Source of the DNA: Candidatus Avelusimicrobium stercoris
GTDB lineage: Bacteria; Elusimicrobiota; Elusimicrobia; Elusimicrobiales; Elusimicrobiaceae
Assembly: GCA_002432025.1 (NCBI GenBank)
Contig: DJFE01000016.1
Coordinates: forward strand, 50,425-114,424
Direction of reading: 5' to 3'
Length of the DNA stretch: 64,000 nucleotides
Of the stretch, positions 16,390-25,299 are shown in pieces (the first letter of the stretch is position 1; each line of letters opens with the position of its first letter). The translations under genes were made by a program, and so were the position numbers. The notes under the pieces were generated by a model. It saw only the letters and a program-made list of their open reading frames with translations. It did no database searches and was not told the DNA's origin.

Positions 16390-19300
16390 TTACTCTATAT
16401 CAATTTTATCCACATCAAGCGTGTCATTAGAATCATAGGTACTGGTTGTGGATTCACCAGCCACTCCGTAATATCTGCCACACACTCTATTGTTGCTGTT
16501 GCTCGGTTTTGCATTTTTACCGTTAATGCACAGTGCCCCAATATAGCGCAAAGCATCTTCTACGGGCATTACACCATCTCCTAAACCGCACGGGTCTGCC
16601 GCACTTTCGTTAAACAAGTGCATATACTTCGTTAAATAGGCTCTGCGGTTCAAGGCGTCAATCGTCTTGTTGGAACTGGCCGCCAATTCCTGCTTGGTTA
16701 CGGATTCTTTGCGTTGGAAACCAACCGCTTCCGCAATGGCGTGCAACGGATAGGCTTTGGGGTCGCTAGCATTGGTTACCCAACCACCACGTTCCAAGGC
16801 AGCCAAATAGCCGTCGCGGCCGCTCTGTCCAATAAACGGTACATCCGCCTTATCGCCCGTTCTCATTTCGTTCCAGTTGTAGCGGCCATAGTGGTAAGGT
16901 CTGACACTATCCATAGCCTTAATGGTTGCGCCATTACCCTGCTTTACCGCACCGCAACCCAAGAAGCGTCTATCGGCAATAATTAATTTTTTAAGTTGTG
17001 CCTCAGACATATTGGCTAAGTCCAAGTTCTTGGCGTTCTGCAACGTAAGCGGAGCCGGGAAATACGAGGAATCGGCACTCGTATAAGCGGCAAATGCACC
17101 AAACGTATTTCTCCACGGAGCGCGCAATTTCATCATTTGCGGGTCGTAGGAGTTGTACCCAATGGTTTTACCCAAAGAGCAGACTACTTCCAGCGGTACC
17201 TTTGCATTTTTGTCTTGCGCATAGGCCACCGTCATAGCGTCCACCAACTGCGGCACACTCACTTTGCCGGAGTGTACGAACTTGGCATTCGCCGCCGTAA
17301 AAGCCTGCGAAGCGTTCGTGCGGGCAATTACACTGTTAATATAATCAGCCGCCACATCTTGCTGTAACAAGGGGGCAGAACCGCCACCGCGGGCCACACC
17401 CACAGCCAAGCACTCTTTGGTGTTCACGGCTTCATTGAACGGTTTAGGACCGCCTTTACCGTTTACAGAAAGCGTCGGGATGTTAAGCAAGCCCGTGCGT
17501 TCCTGGTATTTAGACGGAATACCTTTGCTGCCGTTCATATTATCCGCAAACTGCAAGATTTTTTCTTGCGGATTCTGCGGTTTGGGGTCCTGCTGAGGCG
17601 GTACAGGTTCCTGATCATCTTTATCATCCAAGTTCACCGGGAAACCGACATAATTGTTTCCGCCGTCGTCATACACGCAGGTAGCGGTGCTGACTACGCG
17701 GCCCGGGCGGGCTTGGCCTAAGATTTTCGTAACATTGCCTTTCTCGTCGCGGTCTTTGATTACGCCGTTTTGGCAGCCGCCTTTATTGATGCTTTCGCCA
17801 TCCATGGACAGGCTGTCGCACTGGCGGATTTCCCACGTGATAATCGTGCGGCGGGACGGATTCATTCTATCGCCGCGCAACGCTTTGATATTGGCGGAGT
17901 TGGCAATTACTTGGTAACCCGTGGCCAAATCCTTGGCATTGCGTTCCGTACCCAACGAGTTGGTTACAAAACCGTTGCCCGTCATCTGCTGGCTCCACGA
18001 ACCCTTGTACGGTTTGATATCCATATGCGGGATATCGTAATACTGGCCTTGCGCCATACCCGTAGAGGTGGTAATCGCGGACGCCACATCGTTATCGTCG
18101 CCCTGAATCATATACGAAATCAGGAAGCGGGACTTCATAGCGTTGTAAGCCGCTTCACCCGTCATACCGTTGGTAAACGTCAGGTGGGCATACGGCATAC
18201 CGTCAATTTTGGCGCCTTGGCTGGAAACCGTGGCGTGGTTTTCGCAGGTGATACGCACCAGCGGATACGGGCAGCGCGCACCGGTTACAAAGCCTTTGCC
18301 CTGTTTGGCACCTTTGGTGGAAACAGACAAGGAATCTTTGGCGTCGGTTTCGCCCGCATCTTTCATTACGCCGCCTTTGCGCAATACACCCAAGAATTTG
18401 GTGTATGCAATAGGCGTCTGCAAAGCATCTACATCTTCGGGGGCTACTTCGGTGCCGGAAGCGGCATCAGCGGTAGCCGTACCCGTAGAGGCCTTAGTAG
18501 CCGCGGGTTTATCTTTTCTAATCTTTTTATTCTTAATAGCAACGCTTTCCACAAACAACGGCACAAAATCCTTGCGGTTCGTCATTGCCGGGATATTGCT
18601 GTTAAATGTAGTACCTCTATCAATGTAACCCACCACCAATTCTTGCGCTTGTTTGGTAGGCGTCATTTGATAGTAAGCGGACAATCTGGCAGTAGGAATA
18701 CCTACTACGTAATGGAACACCGTCCATTTGCTGGCATCTTTGGTGCTGTCAAAATCAGCCGTATAGAGGCCGTCTTTGGCAAAGGTGTTGCAGTCGCCTG
18801 CTTCGGCAAACGTACCTTTGTTTTTACCAAAGAGTTTGCTCCACATTTTGCCAAACGCACCGCCAAAACCGTTGCTCAGACAGTCCACACGCTGGGCAAT
18901 CGGCCCCAAGGTAACAGAATTTTTGTTACCATCGTTCCAACCACCGGGACATTTGTCCTTGCCTACATAACTCACATAGTTATTGCAACCTTCTTTGCCA
19001 AAAGCAAGGCCTGTTTGTTGCTTAATCAAACCCGCAATTTTGCTGGCTTTTTTACCACAGCAAGTAGGTTCACTTCCCGCACCCTCGGCCGCACCGAACA
19101 TTTTACCCATAGACCAATCGTCGGTACCCGTGGCCAAGCAGGATAAGACACCGTTGAGGAAGCCCTGCAACATTTTATCTTTCCATTTAATCCAGTCCCA
19201 TTTGCGGTCAAAGTTGGCCTGCCACTCTTTCTGGGCGCGGGTCTTCATCATATCCCACCACCAGGGTTCTCTGCCGTTGTAGGTAAATTTGCGGTCCAAA

Positions 19301-20241
19301 TTGCCTTTGCCGCCACCAGGGCCAAAACTACCGCCGCCCAAACCACCGATTTTGCCGGGTTGGACAGGTTTCATCTGCGCGTCCATCAACGCCTGCATAG
19401 CATTGGCTTTGGACATAGCGTCTTTGGAGCGTCTGGCTTCGGCCGCAGACCCGTTACCAAAAGAGACTCTGGACGGTTTACCCGCCGCCTGCAAGGGCTG
19501 CAAGGAAACCGGCTTGGGGCTGTTGCGCGGACCGGAGGCACCCACTTTGCGGGCAGCCGTTTTCATACCGCCGCCCCACATACCTACGCCCAATCTGCTG
19601 CCGCCGCGGGTGGCTAAACCAGCGGAAGAAAGCTGATTGATTTTCGTAGCCGCACGGCGGAAAGCCGCACGCGTGGCGGGAGCCGCGGCACGTTTATAAA
19701 TGTTGGTGTTATTCTCTTCCACTTCCGTGCTGGTAGAGGATTCTTGCGAAGCGTCGTACCCGTCGTGGGAAGGAATATAATCATTGGTTACTTCGTCCGA
19801 AGCGGTGGTGTCGTCGCCCATTTTAATCAAACTAAGCGAATCGCGCCCCGCAAACTGGGCGATTTGACCGTCCGGGTTGCCCGTGGCGGTATCAAAGCCG
19901 TACCGTTCGGGGTCAAACACGGATTCCTCACTCCCGGGAGTAACCATAGGTTCTTCGCTCACTTGCCCGCTGTACTTATACAAGAACGGCAGTAACAAGA
20001 GCGCCACCAAAGCGGCGATGAAGAACGGCGCGTCCCGTCTGGTTCTCTCAAAGAGAGTTTTTCTGGGTTTGCCGTCGCTCCCGATTTTGGAGGAAACACG
20101 ATTAGCAAAAGATTTAGAACCCATAGGCTTGCTGTTCTTAATCTTATCGCTAAAGGTAAAACTGTCTTTATTATCCTTCTTAGCGTCAGACGCGCCTAAA
20201 AAGGGGAATAAAGACTTCTTTTTATCTTTTTCCTCTGGCAT
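16390..20241 (-). CDS. Giant membrane-anchored Cys-rich protein (1283 aa), unknown family
   Basis: I recognise no family. Residues 1-70 are basic, Lys-rich and probably cytoplasmic; 71-89 (DAPFFIAALVALLLLPFLY) are a single membrane anchor. About 90-330 are low-complexity, rich in Ala, Gly, Ser and Arg, and contain RRSKDAMSKANAMQALMDA, which resembles a motif in neighbouring proteins. The remaining ~950 residues are predicted outside the inner membrane and hold roughly 18 cysteines, some paired (TCCGKK), so it is probably disulfide-bonded. AATAGGAGG precedes the ATG. It is the last gene of the Tad-locus operon but also has its own promoter and structured leader. A structural or cargo component of the surface machine is the likely role. 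Confidence 0.75.
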   Translation of the reverse strand: MPEEKDKKKSLFPFLGASDAKKDNKDSFTFSDKIKNSKPMGSKSFANRVSSKIGSDGKPRKTLFERTRRDAPFFIAALVALLLLPFLYKYSGQVSEEPMVTPGSEESVFDPERYGFDTATGNPDGQIAQFAGRDSLSLIKMGDDTTASDEVTNDYIPSHDGYDASQESSTSTEVEENNTNIYKRAAAPATRAAFRRAATKINQLSSAGLATRGGSRLGVGMWGGGMKTAARKVGASGPRNSPKPVSLQPLQAAGKPSRVSFGNGSAAEARRSKDAMSKANAMQALMDAQMKPVQPGKIGGLGGGSFGPGGGKGNLDRKFTYNGREPWWWDMMKTRAQKEWQANFDRKWDWIKWKDKMLQGFLNGVLSCLATGTDDWSMGKMFGAAEGAGSEPTCCGKKASKIAGLIKQQTGLAFGKEGCNNYVSYVGKDKCPGGWNDGNKNSVTLGPIAQRVDCLSNGFGGAFGKMWSKLFGKNKGTFAEAGDCNTFAKDGLYTADFDSTKDASKWTVFHYVVGIPTARLSAYYQMTPTKQAQELVVGYIDRGTTFNSNIPAMTNRKDFVPLFVESVAIKNKKIRKDKPAATKASTGTATADAASGTEVAPEDVDALQTPIAYTKFLGVLRKGGVMKDAGETDAKDSLSVSTKGAKQGKGFVTGARCPYPLVRITCENHATVSSQGAKIDGMPYAHLTFTNGMTGEAAYNAMKSRFLISYMIQGDDNDVASAITTSTGMAQGQYYDIPHMDIKPYKGSWSQQMTGNGFVTNSLGTERNAKDLATGYQVIANSANIKALRGDRMNPSRRTIITWEIRQCDSLSMDGESINKGGCQNGVIKDRDEKGNVTKILGQARPGRVVSTATCVYDDGGNNYVGFPVNLDDKDDQEPVPPQQDPKPQNPQEKILQFADNMNGSKGIPSKYQERTGLLNIPTLSVNGKGGPKPFNEAVNTKECLAVGVARGGGSAPLLQQDVAADYINSVIARTNASQAFTAANAKFVHSGKVSVPQLVDAMTVAYAQDKNAKVPLEVVCSLGKTIGYNSYDPQMMKLRAPWRNTFGAFAAYTSADSSYFPAPLTLQNAKNLDLANMSEAQLKKLIIADRRFLGCGAVKQGNGATIKAMDSVRPYHYGRYNWNEMRTGDKADVPFIGQSGRDGYLAALERGGWVTNASDPKAYPLHAIAEAVGFQRKESVTKQELAASSNKTIDALNRRAYLTKYMHLFNESAADPCGLGDGVMPVEDALRYIGALCINGKNAKPSNSNNRVCGRYYGVAGESTTSTYDSNDTLDVDKIDIE

Positions 20242-20275
20242 AAGTGCCTCCTATTAAAATAAAACTGCTGGGTTA

Positions 20276-20378
20276 GGCCCTTTTTTATAGGGCCGGGGGA
20301 TATTTTTTATCCCGATACATAAATAAAGAAATCCGTTGTTCGGAACTGGATGCCCATTCCGTAACAACTTTCTTTATG
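20276..20378 (-). promoter_or_regulatory. Structured 5' leader of the 1283-aa gene
   Basis: Three hairpins occupy the leader. 20318-20378 is a ~60-base imperfect hairpin whose arms include AAAGAAA/TTTCTTT, GTTGTT/ACAAC and CGGAA/TTCCG. 20297-20313 is GGGATA-TATCCC with an A-rich loop. 20276-20294 is GGCCC-GGGCC. None is followed by a proper T tract, so they are not ordinary terminators; mRNA protection, a protein-binding site or ligand-controlled translation are possibilities. The ribosome-binding site AGGAGG follows about 25 bases later. Confidence 0.5.
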
Positions 20379-20395
20379 CGTACTCCCTTACTTCT

Positions 20396-20423
20396 ATTAT
20401 ACAATTAAATCGCCTTTTTTCAA
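20396..20423 (-). promoter_or_regulatory. Promoter for the 1283-aa gene
   Basis: TTGAAA (20418-20423), a 16-base spacer and a perfect TATAAT (20396-20401) on the minus strand. The -35 box overlaps the stop codon of the upstream 504-aa gene. Transcription would start near 20389, giving a leader of about 148 bases. Confidence 0.65.
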
Positions 20424-21925
20424 GGGGTTAATTTATTATCCTGCAAACTGTCCCCGATAGACGAGCCCCACTCCGGCTCCGGGAAGAAATCCGCCCCGCG
20501 GGCAAACGTATCATTAACCGTGGCTTCAATGTCCGACGGGCGCACGCCCTCGTAATCGGCCGATTTCTTGCGCGCCTGCATACAGGCCTGCTGTTCTTCC
20601 AGCGTGGCCAAGGTTTGGCAGCGTTCCTTTTCCTGCTCGCAATAATTGGAATACGTATCGTATTTATCTTCCAAGCGCAGGGTGGTGCATTTTTCAGTCT
20701 GGGCGTTCTTCATTTTTACGCCGCAGGTACTGCTTAAATTGGAATAAGCCTTTTCCACCGCTTTACAACTGTTGCGGATGCCTGCCAAGTTATTGGTGAA
20801 ATTGCCGTTTACATCGTCGCAACTGGCGGGAAAAGAGCCCGGCAAACTTTTAATGGCTTCGTACGAATTGGAAATTTGCGCGTCAATGCTCCCTCCCGTA
20901 TCTTTTAAGGAAGCGTTACACATTTCTTCCTGGTGCAGGGCCATTTTAATACTGTCCATTTCCGCCACTACGCTATCGGGGTCAATGCCCATCCCTCCGG
21001 CCATACCAGAGGAATCAAACACGCGCTTGGGCATTTCCGCCCCGTTAAAGCCCGCACCCGCCAGCATTTTGCTTAAACCGGGGTGCTTGGCGCGTTTGGC
21101 CGCCAGACTCGTCAGCCACACATAATACAAGTCCTTGCGGGCCTTGTTGGTGTCAAAATCCGAATTAATGTTAAGCGGGGTCATAGAACCGCCGTTTTTG
21201 AGCGTTTGGGTAAGCGCAGTAACGCCCGAATCCACACTACGGGCCTTATCCACGGCGTGCATAAACCAATCGGTACCGCTGCCACCCGCAATATTGGCGT
21301 TGGCAATTTTTTTAAGCGTTTGGGAAGAGTCGTACCCGTCCTTGGGGTTACGCGCAAGAGCGGAAGAGTCCGTGCCGAAATACACCTCGGCCTGCTGGGT
21401 AGAATTAGCCTGCGTGTTGGCTACACCGTTCCCGGGGACCACTACGCCCGGGCGCTTTATTCCGTCGCCCGTATCCACCTGGCTGTATGCAGTGGCGAGC
21501 GCATCGCCCCTGCGGCCTTGGCGCGCCAAAGAAGCGTTTAACGCACGCAAATTAAACAGTTGGGAGGCCTTGGCCTTTTCCAGTTGGTCCTTTAACGAGC
21601 CCGAATCGCCCGCAAAAACATTGGAGCCGTCGGGGTCCGGGCGTTCGCCGTTCATAATTTTGGTATGCTCGTTCCAGGTTAAAAGCGCCTTTAAAAAGGA
21701 AATATTTTCCGTTTCCTCGGCGGAGTACCCCATAGCCCACGCCAAATTGCGCAGGAACGGAATTTTGCCCACGGGGACCACGGAACCTAAAAACAGTAAA
21801 ACCAAAAAAACCGCCGCCACAATACGCACATTTTTGGAGCGCGCGAGATTTTTAACCTCTTGCCACAAGAGTGGCAACGGTTTTATATCTTCTTCCTGTT
21901 CGGTCGGTTTATTTGGTTCTGCCAT
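20420..21925 (-). CDS. Membrane-anchored Cys-rich protein (501 aa), unknown family
   Basis: No family recognised. A short acidic cytoplasmic N-terminus is followed by one transmembrane helix (about 35-55, IVAAVFLVLLFLGSVV). A low-complexity middle and a helical C-terminal third follow, containing about nine cysteines (MCNAS, SCDDV, SCKAV, STCGV, KCTTL, YCEQEKERCQTL, ACMQARK). This suggests disulfides outside the inner membrane. I place the start at the ATG at 21925 rather than a GTG three codons earlier; neither has a good ribosome-binding site. It lies between the 484-aa and 1283-aa proteins of the Tad locus and is probably a partner of the latter. Confidence 0.7.
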   Translation of the reverse strand: MAEPNKPTEQEEDIKPLPLLWQEVKNLARSKNVRIVAAVFLVLLFLGSVVPVGKIPFLRNLAWAMGYSAEETENISFLKALLTWNEHTKIMNGERPDPDGSNVFAGDSGSLKDQLEKAKASQLFNLRALNASLARQGRRGDALATAYSQVDTGDGIKRPGVVVPGNGVANTQANSTQQAEVYFGTDSSALARNPKDGYDSSQTLKKIANANIAGGSGTDWFMHAVDKARSVDSGVTALTQTLKNGGSMTPLNINSDFDTNKARKDLYYVWLTSLAAKRAKHPGLSKMLAGAGFNGAEMPKRVFDSSGMAGGMGIDPDSVVAEMDSIKMALHQEEMCNASLKDTGGSIDAQISNSYEAIKSLPGSFPASCDDVNGNFTNNLAGIRNSCKAVEKAYSNLSSTCGVKMKNAQTEKCTTLRLEDKYDTYSNYCEQEKERCQTLATLEEQQACMQARKKSADYEGVRPSDIEATVNDTFARGADFFPEPEWGSSIGDSLQDNKLTP

Positions 21926-21941
21926 AATTTTCACGCAAAAG

Positions 21942-21966
21942 GGCGGGGACGGTGTACGCCCCCGCC
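21942..21966 (-). terminator. Intra-operon hairpin before the 501-aa gene
   Basis: GGCGGGG and CCCCGCC arms flank an 11-base loop; on the minus strand the stem is followed by CTTTTG. It sits between the 484-aa stop and the 501-aa start and could attenuate transcription or set transcript ends so that the two downstream proteins are made in lower amount. Confidence 0.5.
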
Positions 21967-21973
21967 TATTAGG

Positions 21974-23428
21974 TTATTTACCTTTTATAATCTTAGTACC
22001 TTGCTGGCGAAGCATATTGATGCCTTCGGCTTTAAGCATCGTTTTGCCTTCCTTCATAGCAAACTTTTTCATTACGCCCGTGATTTTATCCATAAATTTA
22101 ACAATCGGGCTTTCTTTGCCGGAGAAAGCAGCCGCAATCGTAAAGCCCAGTGCGCTGACGCACAAGCCGCTGAGAATACCCGCCACCAAGGGGAGCGAAC
22201 CGCCCCCAAAGCGCGAGGCATACTGCCCGGCCTTTACCAGGGTAGCGATAGAAGTCGCCGCCGCGGCCGCAATAATTGCAAGCCCAGCCACAATGGACCA
22301 CACGCCCACGGGAATAGCCGTTCTCCCGGCGCGGATTAAACCATACCCAAACATCGCCGCAGCCGCCGTGGTCGCCACGCTGGCCAAGAGCAAAATAGTA
22401 AGCGTATTGCGGGCCTTTTGGCGCGCTTTGGCTTCGTCTTCCACCTTTTGGGTAGCCTTGCCGACAGATTTCAAGCGTTTGTTGGTCGGCGTTTTAAAAT
22501 CAGCGGAACCCGTCGTGCCGACGTCCACACCGCCCTCTACGCGCATACCGCCCGAGTTATTGGACCCCGCTAAAAAGGCCGTAGCCCCTTCGTTCGCGCC
22601 GCGGTGGCTGTTTCCGGCCACATCGGCGGAGCGTTTGGCAATAGCCTGCAAATCGTTTCCGCCGCGGGAAAATTTACCGTTGGAAACGGTCGTTCTTCTG
22701 CCGCCGGCCATAAAGCCGGAATTTTGCCCTCTGGCGCCGGAACCCGTATCCATAGCGGATACCAAGTTGGAGCCGCTGGGCATTGCGCCCGAAAATTGAT
22801 AGTCGCTTCCGCCAGACGTAGAACCTGTTGCGCGGGCACCGCCCAACGCGCCGGAGGCTTGGTTGAACACATTTCCGCCGGACACGGAACCCATAGAGGC
22901 GCGCGTTAAGGTATTTACCGGGCGGGAAGCATTATTAGCCGCACCCGCGCGGCGGGCCGCTTCGTTCACCGCCCCACCCGCAGAATAGCGGCGCGCTTCG
23001 CCAGTGGCCTTATTTTCCTGCACGGTGGCGACGTTGGCGTTCATATTTAAACCGTCGGATCCGGATAATTGCACGGCCTGCCCCAAGGAACCCGCCACAT
23101 TATCCACTTTATCCAGCCCAAAGCGGCTGGCCGAGCCGTTATCGCCCAAGCGGGCTACATCGTCGGGGTTGGCCAGTTTGTTGCTGGAATCTACGATGTT
23201 AATAGAGGTCAGTTGCCCGTGTCTTTCCTGTAACCCCTCGTAGGACGAGGCAGAGCCCGCCACCGAGGACAAGGAACGGACGGCTAACTCCTGCTTGCCC
23301 TGTTCGGCGCCTACGCCAAACAAGGTAGCCGAAGCCAAACCGCCCACGGCTAGTGCGGTAACGGAGGTATTCAGCACCGTCAGTTGCACTTTGCCGGAGA
23401 CGCTTTTTAAAAATTTAAATACGTTCAT
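21974..23428 (-). CDS. Membrane protein with Ala/Gly/Ser-rich domain (484 aa), paralogue of the 513-aa protein
   Basis: No family recognised. It starts with MNVFKFLKSVSGK and a hydrophobic helix (about 16-40). A ~220-residue low-complexity region rich in Ala, Gly, Ser and Asn follows, then KRSADVAGNSHRGANEGATAF (about 265-285) with SGGMR shortly after. Three hydrophobic helices lie at about 340-435, with a basic amphipathic tail. The 513-aa protein two genes upstream shares the opening, the KRSAD...ANEG...AFLA...SGGMR motif and the three C-terminal helices, so the two are diverged duplicates. GGAGA precedes the ATG. Probably an inner-membrane component or substrate of the Tad-like machine. 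Confidence 0.7.
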   Translation of the reverse strand: MNVFKFLKSVSGKVQLTVLNTSVTALAVGGLASATLFGVGAEQGKQELAVRSLSSVAGSASSYEGLQERHGQLTSINIVDSSNKLANPDDVARLGDNGSASRFGLDKVDNVAGSLGQAVQLSGSDGLNMNANVATVQENKATGEARRYSAGGAVNEAARRAGAANNASRPVNTLTRASMGSVSGGNVFNQASGALGGARATGSTSGGSDYQFSGAMPSGSNLVSAMDTGSGARGQNSGFMAGGRRTTVSNGKFSRGGNDLQAIAKRSADVAGNSHRGANEGATAFLAGSNNSGGMRVEGGVDVGTTGSADFKTPTNKRLKSVGKATQKVEDEAKARQKARNTLTILLLASVATTAAAAMFGYGLIRAGRTAIPVGVWSIVAGLAIIAAAAATSIATLVKAGQYASRFGGGSLPLVAGILSGLCVSALGFTIAAAFSGKESPIVKFMDKITGVMKKFAMKEGKTMLKAEGINMLRQQGTKIIKGK

Positions 23429-23439
23429 AATTTTTCTCC

Positions 23440-23712
23440 TTACCGTTTAAACGCGTCCACAGCGTTTTGTACGCCGGACGGCTGCGCTTGCCGTTGCAAA
23501 GCGGCGCGGCGGTAAGAGGCCGCTCTTTCCAAGCGTTCCTCCTCGCGCTGCTGTGCTTCTTTTTCTGCGCGCACTTTGGCGGTCAGTTGGGCGCTTTCGT
23601 AATAAATTACCGCGCCCCACAACGCCCACAACGCCACCAGCAAAAGCGCGACTATGCGCCAAATAGCATTGTGTTTATTCCACGGCTCAATAATCAAATT
23701 TCCAATTTGCAT
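23440..23712 (-). CDS. Small membrane protein with basic coiled-coil tail (90 aa)
   Basis: A 90-residue protein with one transmembrane helix (about 16-40, WRIVALLLVALWALWGAVIYY) followed by a highly charged helical stretch (KVRAEKEAQQREEERLERA) and an Arg/Gln-rich end. It lies 11 and 17 bases from the flanking paralogue genes and in the same frame direction, so it is cotranscribed. The ribosome-binding site is weak. The family is not known to me; it may link the two larger membrane proteins. Confidence 0.65.
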   Translation of the reverse strand: MQIGNLIIEPWNKHNAIWRIVALLLVALWALWGAVIYYESAQLTAKVRAEKEAQQREEERLERAASYRRAALQRQAQPSGVQNAVDAFKR

Positions 23713-23729
23713 AAGTCAAAACCTATAAA

Positions 23730-25271
23730 TTAAGGTGCTACAAAAGGTGGCGGTGCTCCTTGAACACCTGCTTGATATGCCGGAGAACCAGCCATCATAC
23801 CACCAGTTCCGCCAGCGCCGCCGGCACCACCGGCTCCCCCGGCGCCACCAGCAGATGAGGACGCGCCAGACAAGCCCAAACTTTTACCAATACTAGAATA
23901 GAATTTGGCAAAAGCCCCTCTAAAAATCCAAGCCATCGCCACACCTGCGGCCATTAACCCGCCTACGATTATCACGGCGGTGGACATACCCGAGCCGCCC
24001 CATTTATGGGCAAACTGGCCGCCTTTAACAATCGCCGTAGCCGCAACAGCCAAGGCCGCGACGGTAACCCCAATAGCCGCAATCCAACCAAAAGGCCATT
24101 GCAGTTTGAGGAGCGGAATCGCAATCATTGCGGCCAAGCAGGTAGCAATCGCTTTCCAAAGCCATTTTTGCAGGTTTTGGCGGTCAATCATACGCTGGGT
24201 GGCTTCGTCCACTGCACTTTGGGTCCAACTGCCAATACCGCGCAGGTTGGCTTCGTTTACGTTGTCAAAATCCTTAGAGCCCTGCCCTTGGCCGATAGCC
24301 ACGGTATCGCCCACAATGCGCATACCGCCTGAAACCTTGGTGCTAGCCAAGAACGCGCGGGAGCCTTCGTTGGCGGAACGGTTGCGGTTGCGGGCCGCAT
24401 CGGCGGAACGCTTTTGAATAAAGACTAAATCTTTTCCCTCTTTGGAGGAGCGCGCATCGCCGACGGACAAATCTTTATCCGCCCCCAAGGAGTTATTGCC
24501 CGGGCCAAAGTTGGAGCGGGAACGCATTTGCATCCCCTCTACCGTGCGGTTGGCCTGTGCCTGCGCGGAAGCAAAAATGTTACCCACTTCTTCGGGCGAA
24601 CCTGCCGCGGCCGCCGCGCGGGAACTGGCGGATTTGCCGCTGTCCTGAATTACAAAGGAGGAATTAAACGCCTGACCGTGCCCTGCGTTAGAGGAGCCTG
24701 CGCTGGTGCGTTTGGCGCTCGCTAAGGTAGGAGCCCCCGGCTTTTCTCCCTGCGCATTGGCCTGCGCTTGGGCTTGCTCTTGCGCGCGGCTGATAACATC
24801 CTTCATACCGTTCATCGTGCCCTGTATGGCCGCCAAGGGGTTACTGTCCAAGCGTTCCCCTTTGCCGTCGTTGGCGTTCATCCCCAAGCCCTCGGTTGCG
24901 CCCATTTGATAGGCAGACGGCGTAGGAGACACGGACACGGAAGGAATTACGTCATCCTCCATAGCCTGCGCCTGTTTTTGCGCCAAGGTCATTTTTTCGG
25001 TCATTTCAATCGCCTTGGAGGGTTTGGCGCGGAAAGAGGATTCCACCTCGCCATTGGCCCCATAGGAACCGCCCGAAGCCCCGGCGACATAAACCACCTC
25101 GCCCGGGTCGTACTGGGCGGCGGGATTGAAGGCCGTGTTGTCGGAGGGCGTATCCAAATATTGCCAAGCGGCAATACCCGCCACCCCCACCACGGCGGAA
25201 AGCCCCACCGCTTGCGCGGCGGAAAGAGCCATTTTACCGGCCCGGCCTGTCAGCCATTTAAAGATATTCAT
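23730..25271 (-). CDS. Membrane protein with Ala/Gly/Ser-rich domain (513 aa), paralogue of the 484-aa protein
   Basis: No family recognised. N-terminal hydrophobic helix at about 15-37; a long disordered Ala/Gln/Ser region; KRSADAARNRNRSANEGSRA at 287-306 leading to SGGMR near 314-318; three hydrophobic helices at about 370-390, 395-412 and 428-450; and a C-terminal (GGA)n tract (about 474-492) ending in PPPFVAP. The plan matches the 484-aa protein. Strong ribosome-binding site (AGGAGG). Near-identical triplets encode the GGA tract, so its length may vary between strains. Role inferred from context only. Confidence 0.7.
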   Translation of the reverse strand: MNIFKWLTGRAGKMALSAAQAVGLSAVVGVAGIAAWQYLDTPSDNTAFNPAAQYDPGEVVYVAGASGGSYGANGEVESSFRAKPSKAIEMTEKMTLAQKQAQAMEDDVIPSVSVSPTPSAYQMGATEGLGMNANDGKGERLDSNPLAAIQGTMNGMKDVISRAQEQAQAQANAQGEKPGAPTLASAKRTSAGSSNAGHGQAFNSSFVIQDSGKSASSRAAAAAGSPEEVGNIFASAQAQANRTVEGMQMRSRSNFGPGNNSLGADKDLSVGDARSSKEGKDLVFIQKRSADAARNRNRSANEGSRAFLASTKVSGGMRIVGDTVAIGQGQGSKDFDNVNEANLRGIGSWTQSAVDEATQRMIDRQNLQKWLWKAIATCLAAMIAIPLLKLQWPFGWIAAIGVTVAALAVAATAIVKGGQFAHKWGGSGMSTAVIIVGGLMAAGVAMAWIFRGAFAKFYSSIGKSLGLSGASSSAGGAGGAGGAGGAGGTGGMMAGSPAYQAGVQGAPPPFVAP

Positions 25272-25299
25272 AAATTCCTCCTAACTTAAAAACTAAATT

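Noticed and set aside
17770..19146. Long + strand open frame (458 codons) opposite the 1283-aa gene
   Set aside because: It is the complement of a GC-rich real gene with a signal-free, His/Arg-rich product, no ribosome-binding site and no family resemblance.
21135..22799. Long + strand open frame (554 codons) opposite the 501- and 484-aa genes
   Set aside because: It spans two real genes and their hairpin on the other strand; Ala/Pro/Ser-rich composition is what the reverse complement of those genes would give.
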